The notes under the pieces: model-generated
Told to the model about the DNA's origin: nothing
Databases searched by the model: none
What the model saw: the letters and a program-made list of their open reading frames with translations, nothing else
Assembly (NCBI GenBank): GCA_002284875.1
Contig: CP015604.1
Location: forward strand, 186,001 to 250,000
Reading direction: 5' to 3'
DNA from: Actinobacteria bacterium IMCC26103
GTDB lineage: Bacteria > Actinomycetota > Actinomycetes > Nanopelagicales > Nanopelagicaceae
Length of the DNA: 64,000 bases
Position numbers and translations under genes: made by a program
Shown: positions 51,885-60,187 of the stretch, piece after piece
Layout: every line of letters begins with the position of its first letter
Position numbering within the stretch: position 1 is the stretch's first letter

Positions 51885-52535
51885 ATGAATACTTCTGTGA
51901 ACCTCTTTGATGCCCATTCCGTGATCTCAACCCTTGGGTTGGTCGGGATCTTGGCGATCATCTTTATGGAGACAGGGCTCTTGATCGGGCTCTTCTTCCC
52001 CGGTGACTCGTTGCTCTTTCTATCAGGCGTAGGCGCATCTGGGGCCGCGGCGAAAATTTTTGATGGCGTTCACATTGATATTACGGCTTTGCTGATCGGC
52101 GCACCGTTGGTTGCGATCGTTGGTTCTCAGACCGGTTATCTAATTGGCGCAAAATTTGGCGTAAAGCTCTTTGATCGCCCAGATGGTCGAATCTTTAACC
52201 AGAAGAAGGTTAAAGCCACGCAAAAGTGGCTTAATAAATATGGCACAGGTAAAGCCTTGGTATTGGCTCGTTTCATTCCCTTTGTTCGCACACTGATTAA
52301 TCCGATGTGCGGAATCGTTGGCGTGCCAGCGAAGAAGTTCTTCTTCTGGAATTGCGTTGGCGCGATTTTGTGGACCGAAGGCGTAATCATCGCTGGTTAC
52401 TATTTAGGTGAAAAGTTAGAAGGCAGTGTCGATAAGTATTTACTACCAGTTGTTGCAGTTATTGTCTTGGTTAGTGTTATGCCAGTTGCAATTGAGATTT
52501 TGCGTGAATGGCGCACCAAACGCCACTTAAGTTAA
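51885..52535 (+). CDS. DedA-family membrane protein
   Basis: 216 residues from ATG at 51885; a TTG three codons earlier is less likely given the promoter. FMETGLLIGLFFPGDSLLFLSG is the conserved family N-terminal re-entrant loop with E and F-x-P-G-D. LARFIPFVRTLINPMCGI is the hallmark arginine-rich R-F-x-P-x-x-R motif, and FFFWNCVGAILWTEGVIIAGYYLG follows. DedA proteins act as lipid scramblases, including undecaprenyl phosphate recycling in characterised members, so it could support the glycan carrier cycle. It is convergent with pyrE, 3 bases apart. Confidence 0.92.
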   Translation: MNTSVNLFDAHSVISTLGLVGILAIIFMETGLLIGLFFPGDSLLFLSGVGASGAAAKIFDGVHIDITALLIGAPLVAIVGSQTGYLIGAKFGVKLFDRPDGRIFNQKKVKATQKWLNKYGTGKALVLARFIPFVRTLINPMCGIVGVPAKKFFFWNCVGAILWTEGVIIAGYYLGEKLEGSVDKYLLPVVAVIVLVSVMPVAIEILREWRTKRHLS

Positions 52536-52538
52536 GAG

Positions 52539-53072
52539 TTATAAACCTAGATCAGCTAGCTGGAACGCTGCGCGGTATTCGTAACCTGCATCAATAATCG
52601 CTTGCTGTGCCCCGCGTTCCACAATGACTGCAACGCCAACCACAATCGCACCAGCCTCAATGAGAGCTTCAACGGCAGTTAATACTGAGCCACCAGTAGT
52701 AGAAGTATCTTCAACTGCTAAGACGCGTTTGCCAACAACATCTGGTCCTTCGATGCGGCGCTGCAGGCCGTGCGCTTTTTCGGCTTTGCGAACTACAAAA
52801 GAATCAATCGCTTTTCCATTGCGCGCCGCTACATGCATCATCGCTGTTGCAACAGGGTCGGCGCCCAAAGTTAATCCACCGACGGCTTCGTAATCTAAAT
52901 CTTTAGTTAGTTCCAACATGACTTCACCAACCAGAGGCGCTGCAATGTGATCCAAGGTCACGCGGCGCAGGTCAACGTAGTAATCGGCTTCTTTGCCAGA
53001 AGAAAGAATGACTTTGCCGTGTACAACAGCCTTATTTACGATCTCGCTCTTTAACTTATCGCGTGCGCTCAT
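52539..53072 (-). CDS. pyrE: orotate phosphoribosyltransferase
   Basis: 177 residues. It converts orotate and PRPP to OMP in pyrimidine synthesis. VILSSGKEADYYVDLRRVTLDH and GGLTLGADPVATAMM are the N-terminal and substrate-loop blocks. FVVRKAEKAHGLQRRIEG is the flexible catalytic loop with Lys/His, and VLAVEDTSTTGGSVLTAVEAL is the PRPP-binding motif. TAGGCT lies 7 bases before the ATG on the minus strand, so it may have its own leaderless start although it is only 19 bases behind hspR. Confidence 0.95.
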   Translation of the reverse strand: MSARDKLKSEIVNKAVVHGKVILSSGKEADYYVDLRRVTLDHIAAPLVGEVMLELTKDLDYEAVGGLTLGADPVATAMMHVAARNGKAIDSFVVRKAEKAHGLQRRIEGPDVVGKRVLAVEDTSTTGGSVLTAVEALIEAGAIVVGVAVIVERGAQQAIIDAGYEYRAAFQLADLGL

Positions 53073-53091
53073 GGGGGCGAGCCTACACTGA

Positions 53092-53484
53092 TTATTTATC
53101 TTCTTTGTAGATGATTACTTCACTCTTGCGCCGTGTAGCTAGTGATTTTGGTGGGTTCTCTTTAATCAGCGCATCTACTTCGATTCGCAACTGTGCAACC
53201 TCGATCGCCATATTCGCCATCGCAGATTCAAGTTCAATAATTCTTTTAATACCAGCGTGGTTAATTCCTTCACCGACTAAACGACCAACCATGCGCAACG
53301 ATGCGATATCGCGCAGCGAATAACGACGGTTGCGACCTACGGTGCGATTTGGCGAAACTAAACCTAAGCGATCGTATTGGCGCAGAGTTTGCGGATGTAG
53401 TCCCGAAAGTTCTGCCGCAACTGAAATTACATAAAGTCCGGCATCATCATCTGGAGTTTGGTTATCTTCTGGTTCGTTACTCAT
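53092..53484 (-). CDS. hspR: heat-shock repressor HspR (MerR family)
   Basis: 130 residues. LYVISVAAELSGLHPQTLRQYDRLGLVSPNRTVGRNRRYSLRDIASL at about 17-63 is the MerR helix-turn-helix and wing, with the H-P-x-T-L-R-x-Y-D signature of HspR. A coiled-coil helix follows (IKRIIELESAMANMAIEVAQLRIEV). In actinobacteria HspR represses the dnaK operon by binding HAIR sites with DnaK as co-repressor. The start overlaps dnaJ by 4 bases, and two candidate HAIR sites lie upstream of dnaK, so autoregulation is expected. Confidence 0.94.
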   Translation of the reverse strand: MSNEPEDNQTPDDDAGLYVISVAAELSGLHPQTLRQYDRLGLVSPNRTVGRNRRYSLRDIASLRMVGRLVGEGINHAGIKRIIELESAMANMAIEVAQLRIEVDALIKENPPKSLATRRKSEVIIYKEDK

Positions 53485-54404
53485 AGCTCTGCCTTACTTT
53501 TTAGCTCGCTACGTACATCTAACTCTGCAGTGGCTTCGGCGTATTTCTTTAATGCATCGGTTGCTGCTTCATCTAACTTTGCTGGGACCTGTACTTCAAC
53601 AGTTACAAGCAAATCTCCAGTTGTTGAACCTTTTGTAATACCACGACCCTTAACGCGCAGAGTGCGACCGTTAGATGTGCCAGGCGATAAGCGAAGGGTT
53701 ACTTCATCGCCTGTAAGAGTTGGAACTTTTATATCTGCGCCAAGGGCGGCTTCAGTAAATGTAACCGGCACAGTCAAAGTGATGTTCTCGCCTTTGCGCG
53801 AAAAGATTGGGTGCGGTTTAACGTGCAACATAATAAATAGATCACCCGGGCCAGCATCGCCAAAAGAGCCTTTACCTTTGACGCGAATCTTGGCACCGTC
53901 ATTTACACCGGCTGGAACGCGCGCTGAAATATTTTGTGATGGTCCGCCATCTGCAGATAAACGCAGCTCTAAAGTGGTGCCAAAGGCTGCTTCTTTAAAG
54001 GTAATAGTTGCTTCAGTTTGTAGATCTTGTCCCTTACGTGGACCACGACGACCGCCGCCACCAAATAAATTAGCGAAGATATCTTGTGGGTTACCGCCGC
54101 CGAAGATGTCGTTGAAGTCTCCACCTTGAAAGTTCTGCCCGCCTTGTGGTGCGCGCATGCCACCGCGTTCAAACATGTCGCGCGCTTGATCGTATTCGGC
54201 GCGTTTTTTTCCATCAGACAAGATGTCATATGCCTCAGAGACAGCTTTGAACTTCTCTTCCATTGCGGCATCGCCTTTAGTTTTATCGGGGTGAAGTTCG
54301 CGCGCTAAAGAACGGTATTTCTTCTTAATCTCATCGCCACTGGCAGATTTGCCAATGCCCAAGATTTTGTAGAAATCCTTTTCGTAAAGGTCTTTAGCGG
54401 CCAT
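53481..54404 (-). CDS. dnaJ: DnaJ co-chaperone without zinc finger (type B)
   Basis: 307 residues. J domain with the HPD tripeptide in ARELHPDKT near 35-43, followed by a Gly/Phe-rich linker (FNDIFGGGNPQDIFANLFGGGGRRG), then directly the two C-terminal substrate domains. The protein has no cysteine, so the four CxxCxGxG zinc repeats of classical DnaJ are absent and the length is about 80 residues shorter. It therefore resembles CbpA/Hdj1 rather than DnaJ proper, although it occupies the classical operon slot between grpE and hspR. It stimulates DnaK ATPase. Confidence 0.93.
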   Translation of the reverse strand: MAAKDLYEKDFYKILGIGKSASGDEIKKKYRSLARELHPDKTKGDAAMEEKFKAVSEAYDILSDGKKRAEYDQARDMFERGGMRAPQGGQNFQGGDFNDIFGGGNPQDIFANLFGGGGRRGPRKGQDLQTEATITFKEAAFGTTLELRLSADGGPSQNISARVPAGVNDGAKIRVKGKGSFGDAGPGDLFIMLHVKPHPIFSRKGENITLTVPVTFTEAALGADIKVPTLTGDEVTLRLSPGTSNGRTLRVKGRGITKGSTTGDLLVTVEVQVPAKLDEAATDALKKYAEATAELDVRSELKSKAEL

Positions 54405-54413
54405 GGAAAGTAG

Positions 54414-54914
54414 TTACTCCGCAGGTGTTTCGGCTGGATCAGTTACAGCAACACGAGCCGGACGCAAGATACGTTCTTTATATTTATATCCTGGTTGCAG
54501 AATTTTTGTTGCAGTTGGCACAGTTACATCAGCACCTGAATCATGCATCAACGCTTCGTGAATTTGGGGATCAAATTCATCACCTGCGGTGCCGTACTTT
54601 TCCAAACCTAAACGAGTTGTAATTGCGGTGATTTGATCTGAAACAGATTTAAATCCGCCGGTTACTTCACCGTGTTCGGTAGCGCGATCGATATCGTCCA
54701 AAGTTGCAAGTAGCTCCGTTAAAACTGCGCCGATTGCTAATTCGTGCGCAAGTGCGCGATCGCGTTCAACGCGTTTACGGTAATTGGCATATTCAGCCTG
54801 AAGTCGTTGTAAATCAGCGGTGAGAGCCGCCACCGGATCAGTCTCCTGAACCGAGGCAGCCTCAACGACATCTTCAACAGATTCAACAACTTCTTCAGTT
54901 GTTTGATCAGTCAT
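54414..54914 (-). CDS. grpE: nucleotide exchange factor GrpE
   Basis: 166 residues. An acidic N-terminal region and long helix (DPVAALTADLQRLQAEYANYRKRVERDRA) lead into the GrpE core, with LTELLATLDDIDRATEHGE and the C-terminal beta domain FDPQIHEALMHDSGADVTVPTATKILQPGYKYKERILRPARVAV. It releases ADP from DnaK. It starts one base inside the dnaK stop and precedes dnaJ by 9 bases in the heat-shock operon. Confidence 0.95.
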   Translation of the reverse strand: MTDQTTEEVVESVEDVVEAASVQETDPVAALTADLQRLQAEYANYRKRVERDRALAHELAIGAVLTELLATLDDIDRATEHGEVTGGFKSVSDQITAITTRLGLEKYGTAGDEFDPQIHEALMHDSGADVTVPTATKILQPGYKYKERILRPARVAVTDPAETPAE

Positions 54915-56743
54915 TAATTTGAGCCCTCATCAACAACTTCAGCATCTTCGACGCCATCTTCAGATGGTGCGCCTTCTCCTGCTGCCGCCCCTGCTGCTGC
55001 ATACATCGCAGCACCAAGTGCTTGGCTAAGAGTTGCTACCTTTTCGGTATTTGCTTTGATTGCTTCGAAGTTAGCGCCACCGAGATCGGTCTTAAGTTCA
55101 GCAAGTGCTGCTTCAACTTCGGCCTTCTTCTCAGCTGCTTCACCTTCAGAAAGTTTCTCTGCATTATCTGCAATGAACTTTTCAGTCTGGTAGACAAGTG
55201 AATCTCCGTTGTTGCGGATTTCTGCTTCCTCTTTACGCTGCTTATCTTCTGCAGCATGTGATTCAGCATCTGCCATCATGCGATCGATCTCTTCTTTAGA
55301 AAGTGAAGATCCACCACTGATTGTGACTGATTGTTCTTTGCCGGTTGCAAGATCTTTTGCGCCAACGTGAACGATTCCGTTTGCATCAATGTCGAAGGTA
55401 ACTTCAACTTGTGGAACACCGCGTGGTGCTGGTGCGATTCCGGTTAGTTCGAACATGCCTAGCTTCTTGTTGTAAGCAGCCATTTCACGTTCGCCCTGGT
55501 AAACCTGGATCTGCACGGCAGGCTGATTGTCATCAGCTGTTGTAAAGATTTCGCTGCGCTTTGTTGGGATCGTTGTGTTGCGCTCGATCATCTTGGTCAT
55601 AACTCCACCCTTGGTTTCGATACCAAGTGTCAGTGGAGTTACATCGAGAAGCAGAATGTCTTTGACTTCACCCTTTAGAACACCTGCTTGAAGCGATGCG
55701 CCAACGGCGACTACTTCATCAGGGTTTACGCCCTTATTTGGCTCTTTTCCGCCGGTTAAGTCGCGGACCAAATCAACTACTGCTGGCATACGAGTTGACC
55801 CACCAACCAGTACAACGCTCTTGATATTGCCAATTGCGATTCCAGAATCTTTTAGAACTTGCTGGAAAGGCTTCTTGCAACGCTCTAGCAGTGGAGCAGT
55901 AAGTGTTTGGAATTGTGCGCGAGTCAAAGTCTCATCAAGGAACAATGGATTCTTCTCGGCATCAACGGTGATGTATGGCAAGTTAATTGATGCTTGCTGT
56001 GATGATGAGAGTTCGATCTTCGCTTTTTCAGCGGCTTCACGGATACGTTGCATCGCCATCTTGTCTTTAGTTAAATCAATTCCGTTCTTTGAACCGAAAG
56101 TTTGAACTAAGTGATCGACAAGTGCTTGATCCCAGTCATCTCCACCAAGGTGGTTATCTCCGGCAGTTGCTTTAACTTCAACAACACCATCACCGATTTC
56201 CAAAAGGGAGACGTCAAATGTTCCACCACCTAAGTCGAATACAAGAATGGTTTGTTCGGTATCTGCTTTATCAAGACCGTAGGCGAGCGCTGCTGCAGTT
56301 GGTTCGTTGATAATGCGAAGTACATTAAGGCCTGCGATTTCGCCAGCTTCTTTTGTTGCTTGACGTTCTGCATCAGAGAAGTACGCAGGAACGGTGATAA
56401 CTGCGTCCGTTACTGTTTCACCAAGATATGCCTCAGCATCGCGCTTTAGCTTTTGCAGAATACGTGCAGAAATTTCTTGTGGTGTGTACTTCTTGCCATC
56501 GATATCGGCGGTCCAGTTGGTACCCATGTGGCGCTTAACGGAACGGATTGTGCGTTCAACGTTTGTTACTGATTGGCGCTTGGCGACTTCACCGACGAGA
56601 ACTTCGCCATTTTTAGCGAAGGCAACGATCGATGGGGTTGTGCGAGCGCCTTCTGCGTTGGCGATAACCGTTGGCTCTCCACCTTCGAGTACCGATACGC
56701 AGCTATTTGTAGTTCCGAGGTCGATTCCGACTGCTCTAGCCAT
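54914..56743 (-). CDS. dnaK: chaperone DnaK (Hsp70)
   Basis: 609 residues. [20 protein letters not shown] at 5-24, [39 protein letters not shown] and [17 protein letters not shown] are the ATPase motifs. The linker and substrate domain begin at [33 protein letters not shown]. The C-terminal tail is acidic ([13 protein letters not shown]). It is first in the dnaK-grpE-dnaJ-hspR operon, has a GGAGC ribosome site, and two HspR-type inverted repeats upstream. Confidence 0.97.
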   Translation of the reverse strand: MARAVGIDLGTTNSCVSVLEGGEPTVIANAEGARTTPSIVAFAKNGEVLVGEVAKRQSVTNVERTIRSVKRHMGTNWTADIDGKKYTPQEISARILQKLKRDAEAYLGETVTDAVITVPAYFSDAERQATKEAGEIAGLNVLRIINEPTAAALAYGLDKADTEQTILVFDLGGGTFDVSLLEIGDGVVEVKATAGDNHLGGDDWDQALVDHLVQTFGSKNGIDLTKDKMAMQRIREAAEKAKIELSSSQQASINLPYITVDAEKNPLFLDETLTRAQFQTLTAPLLERCKKPFQQVLKDSGIAIGNIKSVVLVGGSTRMPAVVDLVRDLTGGKEPNKGVNPDEVVAVGASLQAGVLKGEVKDILLLDVTPLTLGIETKGGVMTKMIERNTTIPTKRSEIFTTADDNQPAVQIQVYQGEREMAAYNKKLGMFELTGIAPAPRGVPQVEVTFDIDANGIVHVGAKDLATGKEQSVTISGGSSLSKEEIDRMMADAESHAAEDKQRKEEAEIRNNGDSLVYQTEKFIADNAEKLSEGEAAEKKAEVEAALAELKTDLGGANFEAIKANTEKVATLSQALGAAMYAAAGAAAGEGAPSEDGVEDAEVVDEGSN

Positions 56744-56807
56744 TTGTATTGCTCCTTTTTCATTCTTAGCTCATCTCAAGCCCGGTTTGGGGTTGAGGCT
56801 GGTCTAA

Positions 56808-56828
56808 CCTGAGTCGATCTTACTCGAA
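56808..56828. promoter_or_regulatory. candidate HspR operator (HAIR), distal copy 1
   Basis: CCTGAGT-N7-ACTCGAA compared with the HAIR consensus CTTGAGT-N7-ACTCAAG: 6 of 7 and 5 of 7 arm matches, with the exact 7-base spacer. Confidence 0.55.
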
Positions 56829-56830
56829 AG

Positions 56831-56851
56831 AGTGAGTCGGAGCGACTCAAG
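56831..56851. promoter_or_regulatory. candidate HspR operator (HAIR), copy 2
   Basis: AGTGAGT-CGGAGCG-ACTCAAG: the right arm is a perfect HAIR half-site, the left arm keeps TGAGT, and the spacer is 7 bases. It starts 23 bases after the first copy. A TATAAC on the plus strand at 56866-56871 lies close by, so the divergent Fe-S gene could also be affected. Confidence 0.7.
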
Positions 56852-56907
56852 TTTGGGCCATCCCGTATAACTCCCTGCCTTGCCCAGATATTCCCGCCCC
56901 GCCTCGG

Positions 56908-56913
56908 TAACCT
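56908..56913 (+). promoter_or_regulatory. -10 hexamer of the Fe-S reductase gene
   Basis: TAACCT, 6 bases before ATG at 56920. Confidence 0.5.
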
Positions 56914-56919
56914 CGCGTT

Positions 56920-58965
56920 ATGCGTATCGCTCTGGCCTCACTCTCGTATGCGATCACCGTCTTCGCCCTCGTTCTATTAACAGTGCGCGTGCGACAGCTG
57001 ATTGGGATTTATCGCAAGGGCCAACCTGATCCAACTCGTAGCGATAATCCGGGTGCGCGTTTAAAGAATATGTTGAAAGAAGTTTTGGGCCACACCAAGA
57101 TGCTCAACTTCACAGCAACCGGAGTTGCGCACTGGTTTGTAATGATTGGTTTCGGTGCGCTCTTCGGAACTTTGGTTACAGCTTTCGGACAAGTTTTAAA
57201 TCCCGAATTCGCGTTGCCGGTTATTGGCCATTGGGTTGTTTACGAACTCTTTGCTGAATTTATCGCGCTTGCAACCGGTGTTGGAATCGTTACCTTGATT
57301 GGGATTCGCCAAGTTACAAGATTCCGTATGTTAAATCGTTTTGCAGGCTCTGGGATGTGGAAGGCGTATTACATAGAAGCCACAATCTTGGCGATTGTTT
57401 TCTGTGTGACTGCGCTGCGCGGACTAGAAGGCGCACTTGCAGGTGAAACAAATTGGAACTGGCATTACGCACTTTCTTGGCCAGCAGTCCTTGCCTTCCA
57501 AGGCATGAGCGTTGCGGCAATTGAAAACGCAATTGTTTGGGTAGCTACTGCCAAAATTGTTATATCAATGGCTTGGTTTATTGTAATTGCAAGTAATTTA
57601 ACAATGGGAATTGCTTGGCACCGCTTCTTGGCTTTCTTCAATATTTTCTATAAGCGCAATAGCGATGGCAGTAATTCACTTGGCGCACTTCCTGAAATGC
57701 TTTCTAAAGGCAAACCGATTAACTTTGAAGATCCTGCTGAAGATGATGTCTTTGGACTCGGTAATCGCCAAGATATTTCTTGGAAGGGTCTACTGGATAT
57801 GACCAGTTGTACCGAGTGTGGACGGTGCCAATCGCAATGTCCGGCTTGGCACACAGATAAACCACTTTCACCAAAGCTTTTGATTATGGCGATGCGCGAT
57901 CACGCCATGGCTAAAGTTGTTGAAACCGAAGCAATAGTGGGCGAAAGTGGCCCTATTTCACTTGATGTTCTCTGGTCTTGCACGATGTGTGGTGCATGTG
58001 TGAATGAGTGTCCGGTTGATATCGAACACGTTGATCACATTGTAAATATGCGTCGTTTTCAGGTATTAGTTGAATCAGAATTTCCATCTGAACTCGGTGG
58101 CACATTCCGTAATTTAGAAAAAGCCGGCAACCCATGGGGTGCTAATAAACAAGATCGTGAAGGCTGGATCGCCGAATGTGATTTTCCAGTCCGCGTAGTT
58201 GAAGGTGTATTGCCAGATGAAGTTGAATATTTATTCTGGGTTGGTTGCGCAGGTGCGTATGAAGAACGCGCCAAGAAAACAACAAAGGCTGTTGCCGAAC
58301 TTCTCTACATGGCCGGGGTTAACTTCGCAGTATTAGGTAAGCGCGAGACTTGTACGGGAGATCCAGCACGCAGATCAGGGAATGAATTCCTGTATCAAAT
58401 TCTTTCACGTGAAAACATCGAAACTTTTAATGAAGTATTTGCGGGTCGTCCGAAAGGTAAGAAAAAAGTTGTAGTTACCTGTCCGCATTGCTTTACAACC
58501 ATCGGTCGTGATTATGCACAAAGTGGTTTTGAACTTGAGATGCTGCACCATACGCAGCTGCTTAATACTTTAATTAAAGAAAAACGTTTAAAGCCAAGCC
58601 CACATAAGAGTGAGAAGAAGTTGACCTATCACGATCCTTGTTACTTGGGCCGGCACAATCAGATCTATGCACCACCGCGCGAACTTCTTGAAGCATCTGG
58701 TTGCGATATAACTGAGATGCCACGTAATCAAGAGCGATCATTTTGTTGCGGTGGTGGTGGTGGGCGTATGTGGATGGAAGAAAAAATTGGAACGCGCATT
58801 AATTTAAATCGCGTTGATGAAGCTATTTCAACTGGCGCGCAAGAAGTTGCAGTGGCTTGTCCGTTCTGCCGTGTGATGGTTGGTGACGGCATGGTCGCCC
58901 GCGAAAGCGATGTTGAGGTTTTGGATGTTGCACAAATTCTCCTGCGCAGTGTTAAACAAGAATAA
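56920..58965 (+). CDS. membrane-anchored (4Fe-4S) reductase, heterodisulfide-reductase-like (Rv0338c type)
   Basis: 681 residues. Residues about 1-240 have five or so membrane segments with His residues, resembling the NarI/HdrE-like cytochrome b unit. Two ferredoxin motifs follow: CTECGRCQSQCP near 297 and CTMCGACVNECP near 353. Then come two CCG (cysteine-rich) domains: WVGCAGAYEERAK with ETCTGDPARRSGNEF, and VVVTCPHCFTTIG to RSFCCGGGGGRMWMEE. The layout matches actinobacterial Fe-S oxidoreductases like mycobacterial Rv0338c, which is about 200 residues longer. It probably passes electrons between quinone and an unknown partner. The stop codon lies inside a large nested palindrome. Confidence 0.88.
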   Translation: MRIALASLSYAITVFALVLLTVRVRQLIGIYRKGQPDPTRSDNPGARLKNMLKEVLGHTKMLNFTATGVAHWFVMIGFGALFGTLVTAFGQVLNPEFALPVIGHWVVYELFAEFIALATGVGIVTLIGIRQVTRFRMLNRFAGSGMWKAYYIEATILAIVFCVTALRGLEGALAGETNWNWHYALSWPAVLAFQGMSVAAIENAIVWVATAKIVISMAWFIVIASNLTMGIAWHRFLAFFNIFYKRNSDGSNSLGALPEMLSKGKPINFEDPAEDDVFGLGNRQDISWKGLLDMTSCTECGRCQSQCPAWHTDKPLSPKLLIMAMRDHAMAKVVETEAIVGESGPISLDVLWSCTMCGACVNECPVDIEHVDHIVNMRRFQVLVESEFPSELGGTFRNLEKAGNPWGANKQDREGWIAECDFPVRVVEGVLPDEVEYLFWVGCAGAYEERAKKTTKAVAELLYMAGVNFAVLGKRETCTGDPARRSGNEFLYQILSRENIETFNEVFAGRPKGKKKVVVTCPHCFTTIGRDYAQSGFELEMLHHTQLLNTLIKEKRLKPSPHKSEKKLTYHDPCYLGRHNQIYAPPRELLEASGCDITEMPRNQERSFCCGGGGGRMWMEEKIGTRINLNRVDEAISTGAQEVAVACPFCRVMVGDGMVARESDVEVLDVAQILLRSVKQE

Positions 58966-59029
58966 GGAATTGGAAGCGCAAGGACTGTAAAAGGCTATTC
59001 CCCAGTCCTTAGCGACAATTCCTTATTCT
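58959..59029. repeat. 71-base nested palindrome at the 3' end of the Fe-S reductase gene
   Basis: The outer arms are a perfect 14-base inverted repeat, AGAATAAGGAATTG (58959-58972) and its complement (59016-59029). Inside is a second perfect 8-base pair, AAGGACTG (58980-58987) and CAGTCCTT (59003-59010), extended by CGC/GCG across a one-base bulge. The loop is 15 bases. The left arm contains the TAA stop of the Fe-S gene. It is placed between convergent genes, so a bidirectional terminator is possible, but its size and nesting are unlike a simple terminator and no T-run follows. Confidence 0.75.
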
Positions 59030-59033
59030 GTAG

Positions 59034-59042
59034 TTATCCACA
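59034..59042 (+). other. perfect DnaA box
   Basis: TTATCCACA, the strong E. coli-type DnaA-box sequence, in the convergent intergenic region. It is a single copy, so it is not an origin by itself. gyrB-gyrA lies only 2-5 kb away, and in actinobacteria gyrBA is usually close to oriC. It could be a titration or regulatory site, or chance. Confidence 0.4.
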
Positions 59043-59065
59043 GAGTTCGTGCACAGGTGTGGACT

Positions 59066-59083
59066 AATTACACGCGTGTAATT
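59066..59083. repeat. perfect 18-base palindrome across the rhomboid stop codon
   Basis: AATTACACGCGTGTAATT is fully self-complementary and includes the last codons and stop of the rhomboid gene. It has no loop, so it is more likely a protein-binding site than a hairpin. Confidence 0.6.
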
Positions 59084-59607
59084 CGCAGCAAAACCGCAGT
59101 TGTTAAGTACCCGCCGATGAGGCCACCTAGGTGGGCTCGCCAGTCGATTCCGCCCAGAATGAAGCCCAGCGCGAAGTTAAGTCCGACGATTACATAGATA
59201 TCGCGTGCGCCTTGGTTAAGACGCTTACCTAGCGCGATAAAGGCGCCGAATAAACCGAAAATCGCACCGGATGCTCCGACTGAAACATGTGGGGCGCTAT
59301 TTAAATAAATTGAGGCAAGGGATCCTGTTAAAAGTGAGATAAAGAAAATTACAAGAAAGCGAGTTTTGCCAAGAGCTGCCTCAATTGGATTGCCTAAAAC
59401 TAAAAGTGAGAACATGTTAAAGAATAGATGCGTTAGCCCGCCGTGAACTAGGGCGACTGTAAAGAGGCGCCAGTATTCACCGGAATCTACGAGTGGGCCA
59501 TAGAGCGCAGCTTTTTCATAGAAAGTTGGATAGACCAGATTTAATAGATAGGCAGCGCTAATAACTGTAATTAATGAGAGCGTTGCAGAACGCTTCATTT
59601 GATACAT
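59068..59607 (-). CDS. rhomboid-family intramembrane serine protease
   Basis: 179 residues with six hydrophobic segments. YWRLFTVALVHGGLTHLFFNMFSL holds the family H-x-x-x-x-H-x-x-x-N block. The nucleophile Ser is in VSVGASGAIFGLFGA (G-x-S-G), and the base His is in DWRAHLGGLIGGYL. It cleaves membrane proteins within the bilayer. The start at 59607 has TAATAT 6 bases upstream. Order and strand next to ppiA, the two tRNAs and gyrA match the mycobacterial origin-proximal region. The last codons lie in a perfect palindrome. Confidence 0.92.
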   Translation of the reverse strand: MYQMKRSATLSLITVISAAYLLNLVYPTFYEKAALYGPLVDSGEYWRLFTVALVHGGLTHLFFNMFSLLVLGNPIEAALGKTRFLVIFFISLLTGSLASIYLNSAPHVSVGASGAIFGLFGAFIALGKRLNQGARDIYVIVGLNFALGFILGGIDWRAHLGGLIGGYLTTAVLLRITRV

Positions 59608-59613
59608 ATTTTT

Positions 59614-59619
59614 ATATTA
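59614..59619 (-). promoter_or_regulatory. -10 hexamer of the rhomboid gene
   Basis: TAATAT on the minus strand, 6 bases before ATG at 59607. Confidence 0.5.
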
Positions 59620-59626
59620 ATACGAA

Positions 59627-60139
59627 TTAAGAGATGGTGACGCTATTGATTACAACTGGTGTAACAGGCACATCTTGGGCACCTGTTGGTGTTGAACCGA
59701 TCTTTTCTACAACAGCCTGAGAAGCAGCGTCTTTAACTGCTCCGAAGATGGTGTGCTTGCGGTTTAACCAAGTTGTTGGTGCAACGGTGATAAAGAATTG
59801 TGAACCATTTGTTCCTGGTCCTGAGTTAGCCATTGCAAGAATGTATGGCGCATCAAATTGCAGCTCTCCGTGGAATTCATCAGCGAATTGGTAACCAGGT
59901 CCACCGAAACCTTTTCCAAGTGGATCTCCACCTTGGATCATAAAACCAGAAATGACGCGGTGAAAAATTGTTCCGTCGTATAACTTGGCAGTTGTCTTCT
60001 TGCCATCGCGTGGATCGGTCCACTCCTTTGCACCAGTTGCGAGTTCAACAAAGTTAGCAACTGTCTTTGGTGCATGGTTTGGATAGAGCTCGATAACGAT
60101 GTCGCCGAGTGAAGTGTGGAGAGTTGCTTGTGATGACAT
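59627..60139 (-). CDS. ppiA: peptidyl-prolyl cis-trans isomerase, cyclophilin type
   Basis: About 170 residues from ATG at 60139; a TTG four codons upstream is possible. Cyclophilin core: [45 protein letters not shown] with the catalytic Arg, [34 protein letters not shown], and [12 protein letters not shown]. It has no signal peptide, so it is cytoplasmic. It catalyses prolyl-bond isomerisation during folding. The conserved position next to alaT/ileT and gyrA agrees with mycobacterial ppiA. Confidence 0.94.
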   Translation of the reverse strand: MSSQATLHTSLGDIVIELYPNHAPKTVANFVELATGAKEWTDPRDGKKTTAKLYDGTIFHRVISGFMIQGGDPLGKGFGGPGYQFADEFHGELQFDAPYILAMANSGPGTNGSQFFITVAPTTWLNRKHTIFGAVKDAASQAVVEKIGSTPTGAQDVPVTPVVINSVTIS

Positions 60140-60187
60140 GTTGTTAGCCAATCGTTAAGTGGATGATTTACAAAATAGTTAGAGAAG

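Noticed and set aside
53458-54129. A 223-codon open frame opposite dnaJ
   Set aside because: Its composition is an antisense artefact of Gly/Pro-rich DnaJ codons and it has no start signal.
59034-59042. Replication origin
   Set aside because: Only one DnaA box and no AT-rich unwinding region or cluster; oriC more likely lies beyond base 64,000 past gyrB.
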